Shown in pieces: positions 26,851 through 36,321 of a stretch of DNA of 64,000 nt (positions are counted from its first letter, which is position 1; each line of letters starts with the position of its first letter). The notes under the pieces were generated by a model. That model did no database searches. It saw only the letters and a list, made by a program, of their open reading frames with translations, and was not told the DNA's origin. The stretch comes from Sphingopyxis panaciterrulae (GTDB taxonomy: Bacteria; Pseudomonadota; Alphaproteobacteria; Sphingomonadales; Sphingomonadaceae). The translations under genes were made by a program, and so were the position numbers. The DNA lies in NCBI RefSeq assembly GCF_014199295.1, contig NZ_JACIJH010000012.1:62001-126000 (forward strand), in the 5' to 3' direction.

Positions 26851-27692
26851 GCGCCGCCCTTGAGCGCGAGCGCGCGGGCGTAGAGTTCGTGCCGGTCGCG
26901 GCCGAAGCGTTTGGCGACCGCCTTCGCGGCCCTGGCGACCGGCTGCCCGGCGAGCGCGTCGCGCAATGCGGCGTCGACGGTCGCATCGTCGGCCGCCTCG
27001 GCGCCGGCCTCGGCGGGCGGCGCGACGACGATCACGATCTCGCCCTTCGGCGCCGCCTCGGCATAGCGCGCGGCAAGCTCGGCGAGCGAACCGGTCACGC
27101 ATTCCTCGTAGAGCTTGGTGATCTCGCGCGCGACCGCCGTCTCGCGGGCGCCGAGCCCTTCGGCGAGCGCGGCCAGCGTCGCGGCAAGCCGCGGCCCGCT
27201 TTCATAGAAGATCAGCGTCGCGCGCAGTCCCGCGACCTCGGCGATCGCATCGGCGCGCGCCTTTGCCTTGGACGGCAGGAACCCCGCGAACAGGAAGCGG
27301 TCGCTCGGCAGCCCCGACAGGGTGATAGCCGCGATGGCCGCGCACGGCCCCGGCACGGTCGTCACGTGCCGCCCCGCCGCGCGCGCGTCGCGCACCAGCT
27401 TGTAGCCGGGGTCGGAGATCAGCGGCGTCCCCGCATCCGACACCAGGACGACAACTTCATCGACCATGCGCGCAACCAGATCGGCGCGCGTGCGTTCGTC
27501 GCTATGATCGTGATAGGGGGTCATCTTTATCCGCAAACCCAGATGCGACAGAAGTTTCGCGGTAACCCGCGTGTCTTCGGCCGCGATCAGGTCGGCGCGG
27601 GCGAGCACCGCTGCGGCGCGCGCACCGATGTCGCCGAGGTTGCCGATGGGCGTCGCCACGATATAGAGACCGGGCAAGGGAGATTTGGACAT
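26847..27692 (-). CDS. rsmI: 16S rRNA (cytidine-1402-2'-O)-methyltransferase
   Basis: SAM-dependent methylation of the 2'-hydroxyl of C1402 in the ribosomal P site. The 281-residue protein has the tetrapyrrole-methylase-like fold: GLYIVATPIGNLGDIGARA, 'LIAAEDTRVTAKLLSHLG', 'VVLVSDAGTPLISDPGYKLV', 'VPGPCAAIAAITLSGL' and 'RFLFAGFLPSK'. The start MSKSPLPGLY at 27692 is chosen by homology; the ATG overlaps the divergent start of the LppC-like gene by two bases, a back-to-back arrangement. Stop overlaps yraN as TTGA. Confidence 0.96.
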   Translation of the reverse strand: MSKSPLPGLYIVATPIGNLGDIGARAAAVLARADLIAAEDTRVTAKLLSHLGLRIKMTPYHDHSDERTRADLVARMVDEVVVLVSDAGTPLISDPGYKLVRDARAAGRHVTTVPGPCAAIAAITLSGLPSDRFLFAGFLPSKAKARADAIAEVAGLRATLIFYESGPRLAATLAALAEGLGARETAVAREITKLYEECVTGSLAELAARYAEAAPKGEIVIVVAPPAEAGAEAADDATVDAALRDALAGQPVARAAKAVAKRFGRDRHELYARALALKGGA

Positions 27693-28899
27693 GGTCGAAT
27701 CCGGCATGATGCCGAAAATGGCAGAAACTGTCGCCGAGCGCCAAGGATATGCGTCGTCGCGGCGCCGGATGCTGCGCGGACTGGGCACGCTGGCGCTGGG
27801 CGGGCTGCTCGCCGCCTGCCAGGTCGTGCCCAAGACGCAGGGGCCGCCGCCCCCGCCGCCCGAGAATCCCGACGCGATCGAGCCCGGCCTGCCGACCGAC
27901 ACCGACCGCCACCGGGTCGCGCTGCTAGTACCCGAAACGGGCACCAACGCCGACGTCGGCACCGCGATCGCCAATGCGACGACGCTGGCTCTGCTCGACA
28001 CCAAGGCCGACAAGCTGCGCATCACCACCTATGACACCGCGCTCGGCGCCGCCGAGGCGGCGCGCCAAGCGGTGGCAGACGGCAACAAGCTGATCCTCGG
28101 CCCGCTGCTCAGCGAGGATGTGAAGGCGGTCGCGCCGATCGCGCGCGCCGCGAAGGTGCCGATCCTCAGCTTCTCGAACGATACCGGCGTCGCGGGCAAC
28201 GGCGTCTTCATCATGGGCTTCGTCCCCGGTCAGTCGATCGAGCGCGTCGTCGCCTATGCGCGCAGCAAGGGGCAGCAGCGTTTCGGCGCGCTGATCCCGA
28301 AGAATCTCTATGGCACCCGCGCGACGGGCGCGTTCCGCGATGCGGTGTCGAAGGCGGGCGGCACGCTGGTCGCGATCGAGACCTATGACCGCAGCGCGAC
28401 CGCGCTGTCGGGCGCCGCGCGCCGCCTCGCCAATGCCGGCGACATGGATGCGGTGCTGATCGCCGACGTCGGCGGCAACGCGATCCGTGCCGTGCCGGTG
28501 ATCCGCAGCACCGGCGACAAGCAGATTCTCGGCACCGAACTGTGGAACACCGACGCCTCGCTGGGCGGCAGCGCGGCGATGCGCGGGGCCTGGTTCGCCA
28601 GCGTGTCCGACGGTCTTTATGGCCAGCTCGCGACCAAATATCGCAGCCGCTATGGCAAGGCGCCCTATCGGCTCGCCAGCCTCGGCTATGATTCGGTGCT
28701 GCTGACCGTCCGCATCGCCCGCGACTGGAAACCGGGGACGCGCTTTCCGGTCAACCGGTTGATGGCGGCCGACGGCTTCGGCGGCATCGACGGCATCTTC
28801 CGCTTCGACAACCGCGGCATCGCGCAGCGCGCGCTCGAGGTCAGTCAAGTGGGTGCCGGCGGCTTCCGCGTCGTCGATCCGGCACCGACCAAATGGTGA
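27691..28899 (+). CDS. LppC/LpoA-like lipoprotein, penicillin-binding protein activator
   Basis: A 402-residue lipoprotein with a periplasmic-binding-protein type I fold, the domain of LpoA that activates peptidoglycan synthase. The lipobox is LLAAC (Cys at about 43) after a twin-arginine-like SSRRRMLRGLGTLALGGL. The domain follows: 'HRVALLVPETGTNADVGTAI', 'GNKLILGPLLSEDVKAVAPI', 'VPILSFSNDTGVAGNGVFIM' and 'LASLGYDSVLLTV'. GGGAG nine bases upstream supports the ATG at 27691; ATGs at 27718 and 27769 give more usual signal lengths. It lacks the N-terminal TPR half of enterobacterial LpoA. Confidence 0.85.
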   Translation: MVESGMMPKMAETVAERQGYASSRRRMLRGLGTLALGGLLAACQVVPKTQGPPPPPPENPDAIEPGLPTDTDRHRVALLVPETGTNADVGTAIANATTLALLDTKADKLRITTYDTALGAAEAARQAVADGNKLILGPLLSEDVKAVAPIARAAKVPILSFSNDTGVAGNGVFIMGFVPGQSIERVVAYARSKGQQRFGALIPKNLYGTRATGAFRDAVSKAGGTLVAIETYDRSATALSGAARRLANAGDMDAVLIADVGGNAIRAVPVIRSTGDKQILGTELWNTDASLGGSAAMRGAWFASVSDGLYGQLATKYRSRYGKAPYRLASLGYDSVLLTVRIARDWKPGTRFPVNRLMAADGFGGIDGIFRFDNRGIAQRALEVSQVGAGGFRVVDPAPTKW

Positions 28900-29066
28900 G
28901 GGTCGGCGTGGCATAGCCGCCACAGTCGGGTGAAAAGCGTCGCCGCATGGCCACAGGCAGCCTTTACGCGGCGGCTGCGTTCACTATATGACCGCTAGGC
29001 GCGTTTGCGCGAGGATGCCGCGCGCCCATCGAAACGAGTTCAGGAGATACAGCTATACGCCCGCCC

Positions 29067-29603
29067 ATGACCCGCCGCCCGCTTGGACAGATTCCGCCCA
29101 AGAACGGCCCGCGATATAATGAATTCATCGCCTCTCCCAAGGTCCGCGTGATCGACGAGGAAGGCGAAAATCTGGGCGTGATGCTGACTGCCGAAGCCAT
29201 CGAAGCGGCCGCCGAGGTCGGACTCGACCTAGTCGAGGTTTCCCCCAATGCCGACCCGCCGGTGTGCAAGTTCCTCGACGTCGGCAAATATAAGTATGAA
29301 GCGCAGAAGAAGGCGAACGCCGCGCGCAAGACGCAGAAGACGCAGGAGATCAAGGAGATCAAGATGCGTCCGAACATCGACGATCACGACTTCGACGTGA
29401 AGATGAAGAAGGTGTTCGACTTTCTGGAGGAAGGCGACAAGGTCAAGATGACCATGCGCTTCCGCGGCCGCGAGATGAGCCATACCCAGCTTGGCCTCAA
29501 CGTGCTCCAGCGCGTCGCCGAAATGACCGCCGAGGTCGCGAAGGTCGAGGCGCACCCGCGCACCGAAGGCCGCCAGATGCTGATGGTGCTGGCGCCGAAG
29601 TGA
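29067..29603 (+). CDS. infC: Translation initiation factor IF-3
   Basis: Binds the 30S subunit, blocks premature 50S joining and checks the initiator codon. The 178-residue protein has the N-domain ([20 protein letters not shown], '[20 protein letters not shown]'), a Lys-rich linker (about 73-95) and the C-domain ([20 protein letters not shown], '[20 protein letters not shown]', '[11 protein letters not shown]'). IF-3 often uses unusual starts; here the ATG at 29067 fits the family, but in-frame codons just upstream (ATA CGC CCG CCC) could extend it. Confidence 0.96.
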   Translation: MTRRPLGQIPPKNGPRYNEFIASPKVRVIDEEGENLGVMLTAEAIEAAAEVGLDLVEVSPNADPPVCKFLDVGKYKYEAQKKANAARKTQKTQEIKEIKMRPNIDDHDFDVKMKKVFDFLEEGDKVKMTMRFRGREMSHTQLGLNVLQRVAEMTAEVAKVEAHPRTEGRQMLMVLAPK

Positions 29604-29615
29604 TCTGACGTTCGT

Positions 29616-29640
29616 CCTCCTCTATGGAGGAGGGGGATTT
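29616..29640 (+). terminator. Weak hairpin after infC
   Basis: CCTCC-TC and GGAGG around CTATG, followed by AGGGGGATTTT. It may help end infC transcription; the T-run is short. Confidence 0.4.
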
Positions 29641-29680
29641 TGCCAACCGGTCGTTTGGAGCCGCAACCAGCCACTCCTTC

Positions 29681-29768
29681 GTCATCCCGGACTTGATCCG
29701 GGATCCCGCTTTTTCAAGGCATCACTGGTTTCGGCATCCAGCGGGACCCCGGATCAAGTCCGGGGTGG
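29681..29768. repeat. Inverted repeat, CCCGGACTTGATCCGGG family
   Basis: CGTCATCCCGGACTTGATCC(GGGATCCCGCT) faces (AGCGGG)ACCCCGGATCAAGTCCGGGG(TGG). The same family as 15673 and 18827. It lies between the convergent infC and NRDE genes. Confidence 0.9.
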
Positions 29769-29809
29769 CGGGAGCGATAGGGCGGCCTACGCAAGGCCGC
29801 CCGCCATCG

Positions 29810-30505
29810 TCACCCGATCCGGAAATCCTGCATCGTCGTTCCGTCGGGGCGGCCGCCTTTCGCGTAACGGCGCTCGACCATATGCGCGGCGCCCTGCCCG
29901 TCGACCGCGATCAGCGTCGAGGCGCGCGTGCCATAGACGTCGCCGTGCAGGAACAGCGCGGGGTCGCTCGTCGCGGTCAGCGTGTCGAGCAATCCTATGG
30001 GGTCGCTGGTGCTGTCGACGACCGCCGCCAGCGCCGCGCGCAGCCGCTCGGCGCGGAGGCAGGGGCGGTCGACCGGCTCGTTGGCCAGCGCATGCACGCC
30101 CGGCGTCAGCGCCAGGATGCGCGGCCCCGGCCGGTTGGTGAACAGACGCGCCGTCCCGTCGACCGCGAACAGGTTGAAGGCGTTGAAACGGTCGAGCTCG
30201 GCCTCGTCCGGATCGGCGAAGCGTCCGGTGCCGCGCAGCAGATCGACGACCAGCGCTCCGCGCGATTCCCTGGCGGGATCGGGCATCTCGCTGCGAACAT
30301 TGGTGACGACGACGACGCGCCCGCTCGGCGCGTGTAGCCCCATCCAGGTCCCGCCCGCCTGCAGGTCGCGCCCGGCTACGATGCCGCTGCCGTCGTCCCA
30401 CGGGCCGAGCGGCGCGCTCGGCCGGTCGTGGAACTCGTCGCGATTGCCGATCAGGATCAGCGGCCAGTCGGGATGGACCTGCCAGGCGAGGGCGACGACA
30501 CACAT
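29810..30505 (-). CDS. NRDE (TANGO2-like) protein
   Basis: A 231-residue protein of the NRDE family, homologous to eukaryotic TANGO2. The defining stretch is WPLILIGNRDEFHDRPSAPL at about 14-33, containing NRDE, after MCVVALAW, where Cys2 could become an N-terminal nucleophile as in Ntn hydrolases (inference). Further blocks are 'GGTWMGLHAPSGRVVVVTNV', 'SRGALVVDLL' and 'GTRASTLIAVD'. TANGO2 proteins are linked to haem or acyl-CoA handling in animals and bacteria; the bacterial role is unsettled. Confidence 0.88.
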   Translation of the reverse strand: MCVVALAWQVHPDWPLILIGNRDEFHDRPSAPLGPWDDGSGIVAGRDLQAGGTWMGLHAPSGRVVVVTNVRSEMPDPARESRGALVVDLLRGTGRFADPDEAELDRFNAFNLFAVDGTARLFTNRPGPRILALTPGVHALANEPVDRPCLRAERLRAALAAVVDSTSDPIGLLDTLTATSDPALFLHGDVYGTRASTLIAVDGQGAAHMVERRYAKGGRPDGTTMQDFRIG

Positions 30506-30630
30506 GCGCGCCCTATCGCCGCTCGGCGCCCGCTTGCCAAGCGCGGTGTGACCGCCGCGGCGAAATGACAGGATTTCCTGTAACCCCGAAAGATGGTAGA
30601 AGGCGCGCGTTCCATGGGGAGGGGATCGCC

Positions 30631-31068
30631 ATGAATACCACCGTCAAGACGCCGTGGCACCTGTGGGTCGTCGGCGTGCTTTCGCTGCTGTGGAATGCGG
30701 TCGGCGCATTCGACTATACGATGACCAAACTGAACGACGCCGACTATCTGTCGGCTTTCACGCCGGAGCAGATCGCCTATTTCCAGAGCTTTCCGCTCTG
30801 GGCCAATGCGGGCTGGGCGCTGGGGGTATGGGGTTCGGTCGTCGGCTCGCTGCTGCTGCTTGCGCGCAGCCGTCACGCGGTGACCGCCTTCATCGTGTCG
30901 CTCGTCGGACTCGCGATCAGCAGCCTCTATCAGTTCGGGATGCACTGGGGCGATCTGCAGCGGATGTTCGGCAATTTTCCAGCGATCTTCACTGCGATCA
31001 TCTGGGTGATCGCGATCGCGCTGCTGCTCTATTCCCGGCGGCAAGCGGCGGACGGGGTCCTGCGCTGA
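30631..31068 (+). CDS. Four-helix integral membrane protein, unknown function
   Basis: A 145-residue inner-membrane protein with about four hydrophobic helices: residues 8-27 (HLWVVGVLSLLWNAVGAFDY), 58-79, 83-104 and 119-138. Between helices one and two is a charged loop (LNDADYLSAFTPEQIAYFQS). The start at 30631 has a strong Shine-Dalgarno (GGGGAGGGG). Related proteins are common in sphingomonads as small sugar-transporter-like or DUF-type membrane proteins; I cannot name a function. It ends 18 bases before the convergent uvrB stop. Confidence 0.75.
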   Translation: MNTTVKTPWHLWVVGVLSLLWNAVGAFDYTMTKLNDADYLSAFTPEQIAYFQSFPLWANAGWALGVWGSVVGSLLLLARSRHAVTAFIVSLVGLAISSLYQFGMHWGDLQRMFGNFPAIFTAIIWVIAIALLLYSRRQAADGVLR

Positions 31069-31086
31069 GTTGACGTCGATGGGGGC

Positions 31087-33273
31087 TTATCGCCCCCACT
31101 TCGTCTTGCTCTGCTTGCCGAAACGCCCCTTGCGCGTGCCGGGTTTGCCCTCGTTGCTGCGCCCGACGCGCGGGGCGACCTGTTCGTCGGCGGGCAGGCC
31201 GAGCTCGTCGGCTTCCAGCCGGCGGATTTCGTCGCGCAGGCGGCCGGCTTCCTCGAATTCCAGGTCGGCGGCGGCGTCGCGCATCTTCTTTTCGAGGTCG
31301 GCGATATAGGCGCGCAGATTGTGGCCGACCATATGGTCGGGCCTGTCGTCGCCAAGGTCGACCGTGATCTGATCCTTCGACGCGACATGGGCGATGATGT
31401 CGCCGATCTGCTTCTTCACGCTTTCGGGCGTGATGCCATGCTCTTCATTATAGGCGAGCTGCTTTTCGCGGCGGCGGTCGGTCTCGCGCATCGCGCGCTC
31501 CATGCTGCCGGTGATACGGTCGGCATAGAGGATCACGCGCCCGTCGACGTTGCGCGCGGCGCGGCCGATCGTCTGGACGAGGCTGGTCTCGCTGCGCAGG
31601 AACCCCTCCTTGTCGGCGTCGAGAATCGCGACCAGCCCGCATTCGGGAATGTCGAGCCCCTCGCGCAGCAGGTTGATCCCGACGAGCACGTCGAACACGC
31701 CAAGCCGCAGGTCGCGGATGATCTCGATGCGCTCCAGCGTCTCCACGTCGCTGTGCATATATCGGACCTTCAGCCCCGCTTCGTGGAGGAATTCGGTCAG
31801 ATCCTCCGCCATGCGCTTGGTCAGCGTGGTGACGAGGGTGCGATAGCCCGCCGCCGCGGTCTTCTTCGCCTCGGCAATCAAATCGTCGACCTGCTCCTCG
31901 ACCGGTTTGATCTCGACCGGCGGGTCGATCAGCCCGGTGGGGCGGATCACCTGTTCGGCGAAGACGCCCTGGGTGCGCTCCATCTCCCACGGCCCCGGCG
32001 TCGCCGAGACGCTGACCGTCTGCGGCCGCATCATATCCCATTCGGCGAAACGCAGCGGGCGATTGTCGATGCACGAGGGCAGGCGAAAGCCATATTCGGC
32101 GAGCGTGATCTTGCGGCGATGGTCGCCCTTCGACATCGCGCCGATCTGCGGGATCGTCTGGTGGCTTTCGTCGACGAAGAGCAGGGCGTTGTCGGGCAGA
32201 TATTCGAACAGCGTCGGCGGCGGCTCGCCGGGCAGGCGGCCGGTGAGGAAACGGCTGTAATTCTCGATCCCCGCGCAGCTTCCGGTCGCGGCGATCATCT
32301 CGAGGTCGAAATGGGTGCGCTGCTCCAGTCGCTGCGCCTCGAGCAGCCGGCCCTCGGCCTCCAGTTCCTTGAGTCGCTCGGCGAGTTCGTGCCTTATCGC
32401 TTCGCTCGCCTGTTTCAGCGTCGGACCCGGCGTCACATAGTGGCTGTTCGCAAAGACGCGGACATAGTTGAGGTTGGCGATCTTCTTGCCGGTCAGCGGG
32501 TCGAATTCGGTGATCTCCTCGATCTCGTCGCCGAAGAAGCTGACGCGCCACGCCATATCTTCATAGTGCGACGGGAAGATCTCCAGAGAGTCTCCACGCA
32601 CGCGGAAATTGCCGCGGGCGAAGGCCTGGTCGTTGCGCTTGTACTGGAGCGCGACGAGCTTCCTGATGATCTCGCGGCTGTCGGCGACCTGTCCCTTCTT
32701 CAGATCGAAGATCATCGCCGAATAGGTTTCGACCGACCCGATGCCATAGAGGCACGACACCGACGCCACGATGATCACGTCGTCGCGTTCGAGCAAGGCG
32801 CGCGTCGCCGAATGGCGCATCCGGTCGATCGCCTCGTTCACGCTCGACTCCTTCTCGATATAGGTGTCGGAGCGGGGAACATAGGCCTCGGGCTGGTAAT
32901 AGTCGTAATAGCTGACGAAATATTCGACGGCGTTGTTCGGAAAGAAGCTCTTGAACTCGCCATAAAGCTGCGCGGCGAGGATCTTGTTCGGGGCGAGAAT
33001 CAGCGCCGGGCGCTGCAATTCCTCGATCACCTTCGCCATGGTGAAGGTCTTGCCCGATCCGGTCACGCCGAGCAGCACCTGATCGCGCTCGCCCTCCTTT
33101 GCGGTGCCGACCAGTTCGCGGATCGCGGTCGGCTGGTCGCCGGCGGGCTGATAATCGCTGACCAGTTCGAAGCGCTTGCCGCCCTCGACTTTGTCGGGGC
33201 GCGCGGGGCGGTGCGGGACATAGGCGTCCGCGGTGTCGATCTCGTCGAGCGAGGTGCGAATCTGGATGGCCAT
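31087..33273 (-). CDS. uvrB: UvrABC excinuclease subunit B
   Basis: DNA damage verification and strand opening in nucleotide excision repair. The 728-residue protein has Walker A ([14 protein letters not shown]), the beta-hairpin region '[20 protein letters not shown]', the DEAD-type '[10 protein letters not shown]', helicase motifs V-VI ('[18 protein letters not shown]', 'QTIGRAARN') and the C-terminal UVR coiled coil (about 655-690) for UvrC binding. After this comes a basic tail ([20 protein letters not shown]) longer than in enteric UvrB. The start [13 protein letters not shown] at 33273 is favoured; an upstream start adds 16 residues. Confidence 0.97.
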   Translation of the reverse strand: MAIQIRTSLDEIDTADAYVPHRPARPDKVEGGKRFELVSDYQPAGDQPTAIRELVGTAKEGERDQVLLGVTGSGKTFTMAKVIEELQRPALILAPNKILAAQLYGEFKSFFPNNAVEYFVSYYDYYQPEAYVPRSDTYIEKESSVNEAIDRMRHSATRALLERDDVIIVASVSCLYGIGSVETYSAMIFDLKKGQVADSREIIRKLVALQYKRNDQAFARGNFRVRGDSLEIFPSHYEDMAWRVSFFGDEIEEITEFDPLTGKKIANLNYVRVFANSHYVTPGPTLKQASEAIRHELAERLKELEAEGRLLEAQRLEQRTHFDLEMIAATGSCAGIENYSRFLTGRLPGEPPPTLFEYLPDNALLFVDESHQTIPQIGAMSKGDHRRKITLAEYGFRLPSCIDNRPLRFAEWDMMRPQTVSVSATPGPWEMERTQGVFAEQVIRPTGLIDPPVEIKPVEEQVDDLIAEAKKTAAAGYRTLVTTLTKRMAEDLTEFLHEAGLKVRYMHSDVETLERIEIIRDLRLGVFDVLVGINLLREGLDIPECGLVAILDADKEGFLRSETSLVQTIGRAARNVDGRVILYADRITGSMERAMRETDRRREKQLAYNEEHGITPESVKKQIGDIIAHVASKDQITVDLGDDRPDHMVGHNLRAYIADLEKKMRDAAADLEFEEAGRLRDEIRRLEADELGLPADEQVAPRVGRSNEGKPGTRKGRFGKQSKTKWGR

Positions 33274-33375
33274 CGCGCGCCAATATGGGATCGCCCGCGC
33301 GCGGCTGCAATCGGCTTGCAACCATCCGCTCCTATTGGGGTTTCAGCTTGACCGACAACAGGAGGATGGAAGTTT

Positions 33376-33924
33376 ATGAAAAGATTCGCGACGGTTGCGG
33401 CGCTCGGCGTCGCCCTGGCACTGGCCGGCTGCGGCAAATCGGACGACGCCGGCAAGGCCGACGGCACGGCGACCGCCGATGCGGGCGCGACCGCGGGCCC
33501 GGCGACGGGGCCGATCAAGCGCGAAGCCGGCAACTGGAAGACCGAGGTGAAGCTGGTCAAGTTCGACATGCCCGGCGCTCCCGCGGCCATGAAGGATCAG
33601 ATGGCCAAGCAGTTCGCGTCGGCCGGCGCGACCGAAACCTGCCTGACCCAGGAACAGGCCGACCAGGAAGACATCGCCAATGCCATGGCGAAGGGCTATG
33701 GCGACGCCTGCACCTGGACGAAGAATGCGATCGGCGGCGGCAAGATCGACGTCGCGGGCACCTGCACCGCCAACGGCCAGAAGGTCGATCTCGCCATGGC
33801 GGGAACGATGGAGCCGAAGAAGACCGACATGACGATCACGACCAAGACGGCTGCTCCGACCGGCGGCCAGATGGAAATGCAGATGCAGGTCACCGGGACC
33901 AACATCGGCCCCTGCAAGGCCTGA
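33376..33924 (+). CDS. DUF3617 lipoprotein
   Basis: A 182-residue exported lipoprotein of the DUF3617 family, frequent in sphingomonads. The signal ends at LALAGC (Cys at 19), followed by a Gly/Ala/Asp linker (GKSDDAGKADGTATADAGAT). The DUF3617 domain begins at GNWKTEVKLVKF and has two Cys pairs that could form disulphides (ETCLTQEQ, DACTWTKN, GTCTANGQ, GPCKA). AGGAGG lies about 10 bases before the ATG. The function of the family is not known. Confidence 0.88.
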   Translation: MKRFATVAALGVALALAGCGKSDDAGKADGTATADAGATAGPATGPIKREAGNWKTEVKLVKFDMPGAPAAMKDQMAKQFASAGATETCLTQEQADQEDIANAMAKGYGDACTWTKNAIGGGKIDVAGTCTANGQKVDLAMAGTMEPKKTDMTITTKTAAPTGGQMEMQMQVTGTNIGPCKA

Positions 33925-33943
33925 TCGGCGGTTTTCCTATCGA

Positions 33944-33974
33944 GGGCGCGTGGCCGAAGCTGCGCGCCCTTTTC
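33944..33974 (+). terminator. Terminator after the DUF3617 gene
   Basis: GGGCGCG at 33944-33950 pairs with CGCGCCC at 33963-33969, followed by TTTTCC. Confidence 0.75.
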
Positions 33975-34449
33975 CTTGCGCGCGTGTCGTGCGTGGCTGT
34001 CGTGATAAGAAAGAAGGGGGGGCGGACTTGCCGATCGGGATGTAGGTGGGGCTACGATCCCGATCGGCGAAGTCTCAGTGCATGAAGCCGGAAAGTCGTT
34101 AGCGAAAGATGCCAGGGACCAGCTCGCATCCTTCGACCCACCGGCCTCACTATGTCCAACTGAGAAATGATCTCAGGCCAGACCGCGACGTTGTGGGGAA
34201 CGCCGCGTCGAGAGCAAATGTGACAGGACGGGCGTCGCGGCGGCAGTTACTTGGGGTCACGTATCGGCGTGTAGCTAAATGATAAGCTTGCCTTAACCTT
34301 GTTTGGTGGAAATCTGGCAAATATTGCCGGAACAAACAGCGCGACCGCGCGTTCGGCACGGGTTGTTACCGTAACATGGATGTAACCATAGCTGGTCGCC
34401 GGGGAAGATTTTCGTATCACCCTCGGCTCGGGGGGACTAGAGAATAGCA
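33975..34449. other. 475-base gap with strong hairpin and small palindrome
   Basis: No convincing gene is seen. The gap holds the long hairpin at 34025-34074, a clean 13-base palindrome TGTTACCGTAACA at 34364-34376 that could be an operator for the next gene, and AT-richer DNA from about 34250 to 34340 that may contain a promoter. It is the longest unexplained gap in the core part of the window. Confidence 0.5.
34025..34074. repeat. Long stable hairpin, possible small-RNA or regulatory structure
   Basis: GACTT-GCCGATCGGGAT-GTAG pairs with CTAC-GATCCCGATCGGC-GAAGTC around the loop GTGGGG, giving about 20 base pairs with only two single-base bulges. It is not a member of the other repeat families in the window and has no T-run after it. 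Confidence 0.7.
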
Positions 34450-36183
34450 ATGGATCGCACCAAGGCCGAGGCCTCCGATTCCGGCGACAGCGACCGGATC
34501 GTCGCGGAAGAGCTGGAGAGGCTGCTCGCCTCGCCGCTGTTCGTCCGTTCGCCCGTGCTGTCGCGCCTGCTCCAGTTTCTGGTCGATCATCGCCTGCGCG
34601 GCGGTCGTAGCGCCCCCAAGGCCTATGCGATCGCGACCGAGGCGCTGGGACGCAGCGCCGATTTCGATCCGGCGATCGACAGCTATCCGCGCGTCATGGT
34701 CGGCCGCCTGCGCGGCCTGCTCGATCGCTATTATGCCGACATCCCGTGGACGCACCGGTTGCGCGTGCCGCAAGGCAGCTATGAGATCGTCGTCCAGAAT
34801 CGCACGCCGCCGCCGGCGCGGACCGCGGACGCGCCGGCACAAGAGGGAGGCGGCGCATCGGCCGAACCGCCGACGCGTCCCGGCCCACCGGCCCGCAGCG
34901 GCGGCGGTCGCCGGTGGCCGTGGGCGCTCGCCCTGCTGCTCGTGGCGGCGATTGCCGCCGTCTGGTGGATCGTCGATGGCCGCGACCGGCTGCTTGGCCG
35001 GACTCCGGTGGCGATGCCGCTGCTCCAGGTGAGCGCGCCGTCGGCGGGCGAGACGCCGCAGTCGCGCGCGATCGCCCGCGCGATCGACGGAACGCTGCGC
35101 GACGGGTTGCGCCGCTTCGACCTCGTCGACCTGCTCAGCGCCCGCGCGCCCGGAGAGGCCGATCCGGCGCGCCCCGCCGACTACCGCCTCGACACCTCGA
35201 TCGTGCGCCGGATCGATGGTCCGGTCGACGTCACGCTCGTCCTGAATCGGGTATCGGACCAGCGCGCGATCTGGTCGACCCAGATCAGGGTCGCGAGCGA
35301 ACAGCTTCCCGAATTCGACGCCCTGGCACCGGCCATTGCGCAGATCGCGGGCGATTATGGCGTCATCGTTCGCGATCAGGTGCAGCGCGAGCCCGACAGT
35401 TACGCGCCGGGCTATCCCTGCCTCGCCCAGTTCAACCGGATGCGCCAGATGCGCAGCACCGGCCGGGTTCAGCCGATCGACGCCTGCCTGCGCGATACGC
35501 TGCGGACCCAGCCTGCCGATCCCGTCGTCCTCGGCGCCCTGTCCTGGCTGCGCTTCGGCGACTGGCAGCCGCTGCGCGGGACGAAAGGCGGAAAAAAGGC
35601 GTTCGCCGAGGCGCGGGCGCTGGCGATGCGCGCCTATGAAAGCGGGCCGAACAGCTCGGCCGGGCTGTTCGCGATGGCGCGCGCGCATTTCTATGCCGGC
35701 GATTGCGCCGGGGGCGAATCGATGGGCAATGCGGCGTTGCAGTTGAACGTCTATGATCCCGACATCACGGGTTTCCTGGGTCTGTTCACCGCGGCGTGCG
35801 GCCAGGGCGCGACGGCGCTGCCGCTGCTTCAGCGCTCGGTCGATCTCGACGCCAGCTATGCCGGTGTTCCGGCGGTGACATTGGCTTTCATGCTGGCGCA
35901 GAATGGCGAAGTCGAACGGGCGCTGGCGATTCTCGACCACATGCCGTCGCCCAGCAATCTCGAGCCGCAATATCTGATGGTGCGCGCGGTCGTGCTGGCG
36001 CGCGGCGGCGACATGGCCGGCGCCCGCGCGCTGTGGCGGCGGCTGCTCGATTACACGCATCAGCCGGCGACCGCGCCCGCCGAACAGGTGCTCCGCCAGT
36101 TCATGATTACCCCCGCCGTGATCGGGCGGGCGTCGCAGGTGCTGCGCGAAACCGGCATCGCGCCCGCCAAGCCCGCCGCCTGA
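34450..36183 (+). CDS. Membrane protein with N-terminal HTH-like domain and TPR-like periplasmic part
   Basis: A 577-residue protein. Residues about 15-116 match the domain found at the N-terminus of many 'adenylate cyclase/TolB-TPR' proteins (LASPLFVRSPVLSRLLQFLV, FDPAIDSYPRVMVGRLRGLL, RLRVPQGSYEI), thought to be a winged-helix-like cytoplasmic module. A Pro-rich linker and one membrane helix (about 156-175, WPWALALLLVAAIAAVWWIV) follow. The periplasmic part has a TolB-like stretch (about 185-320) and then degenerate TPR-like helical pairs (about 370-560). No cyclase domain is present. The layout suggests a one-component membrane sensor; its target is unknown. Confidence 0.75.
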   Translation: MDRTKAEASDSGDSDRIVAEELERLLASPLFVRSPVLSRLLQFLVDHRLRGGRSAPKAYAIATEALGRSADFDPAIDSYPRVMVGRLRGLLDRYYADIPWTHRLRVPQGSYEIVVQNRTPPPARTADAPAQEGGGASAEPPTRPGPPARSGGGRRWPWALALLLVAAIAAVWWIVDGRDRLLGRTPVAMPLLQVSAPSAGETPQSRAIARAIDGTLRDGLRRFDLVDLLSARAPGEADPARPADYRLDTSIVRRIDGPVDVTLVLNRVSDQRAIWSTQIRVASEQLPEFDALAPAIAQIAGDYGVIVRDQVQREPDSYAPGYPCLAQFNRMRQMRSTGRVQPIDACLRDTLRTQPADPVVLGALSWLRFGDWQPLRGTKGGKKAFAEARALAMRAYESGPNSSAGLFAMARAHFYAGDCAGGESMGNAALQLNVYDPDITGFLGLFTAACGQGATALPLLQRSVDLDASYAGVPAVTLAFMLAQNGEVERALAILDHMPSPSNLEPQYLMVRAVVLARGGDMAGARALWRRLLDYTHQPATAPAEQVLRQFMITPAVIGRASQVLRETGIAPAKPAA

Positions 36184-36321
36184 CCTGCAGCCGGGCGGGG
36201 CAGCGGATGCGACGAACCCGATATGGCTTTTATCGCACACGCGCGCCCTCTTGCCAGCCTCGCCGCTGCGCTCTAGGGCAAAACTCAACATTCACGCCAT
36301 AGTCAGAAAAAGGAACTGTGC

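Noticed and set aside
31321-33351. Long plus-strand open frame opposite uvrB
   Set aside because: Shadow of uvrB; no recognisable domains and atypical amino-acid use.
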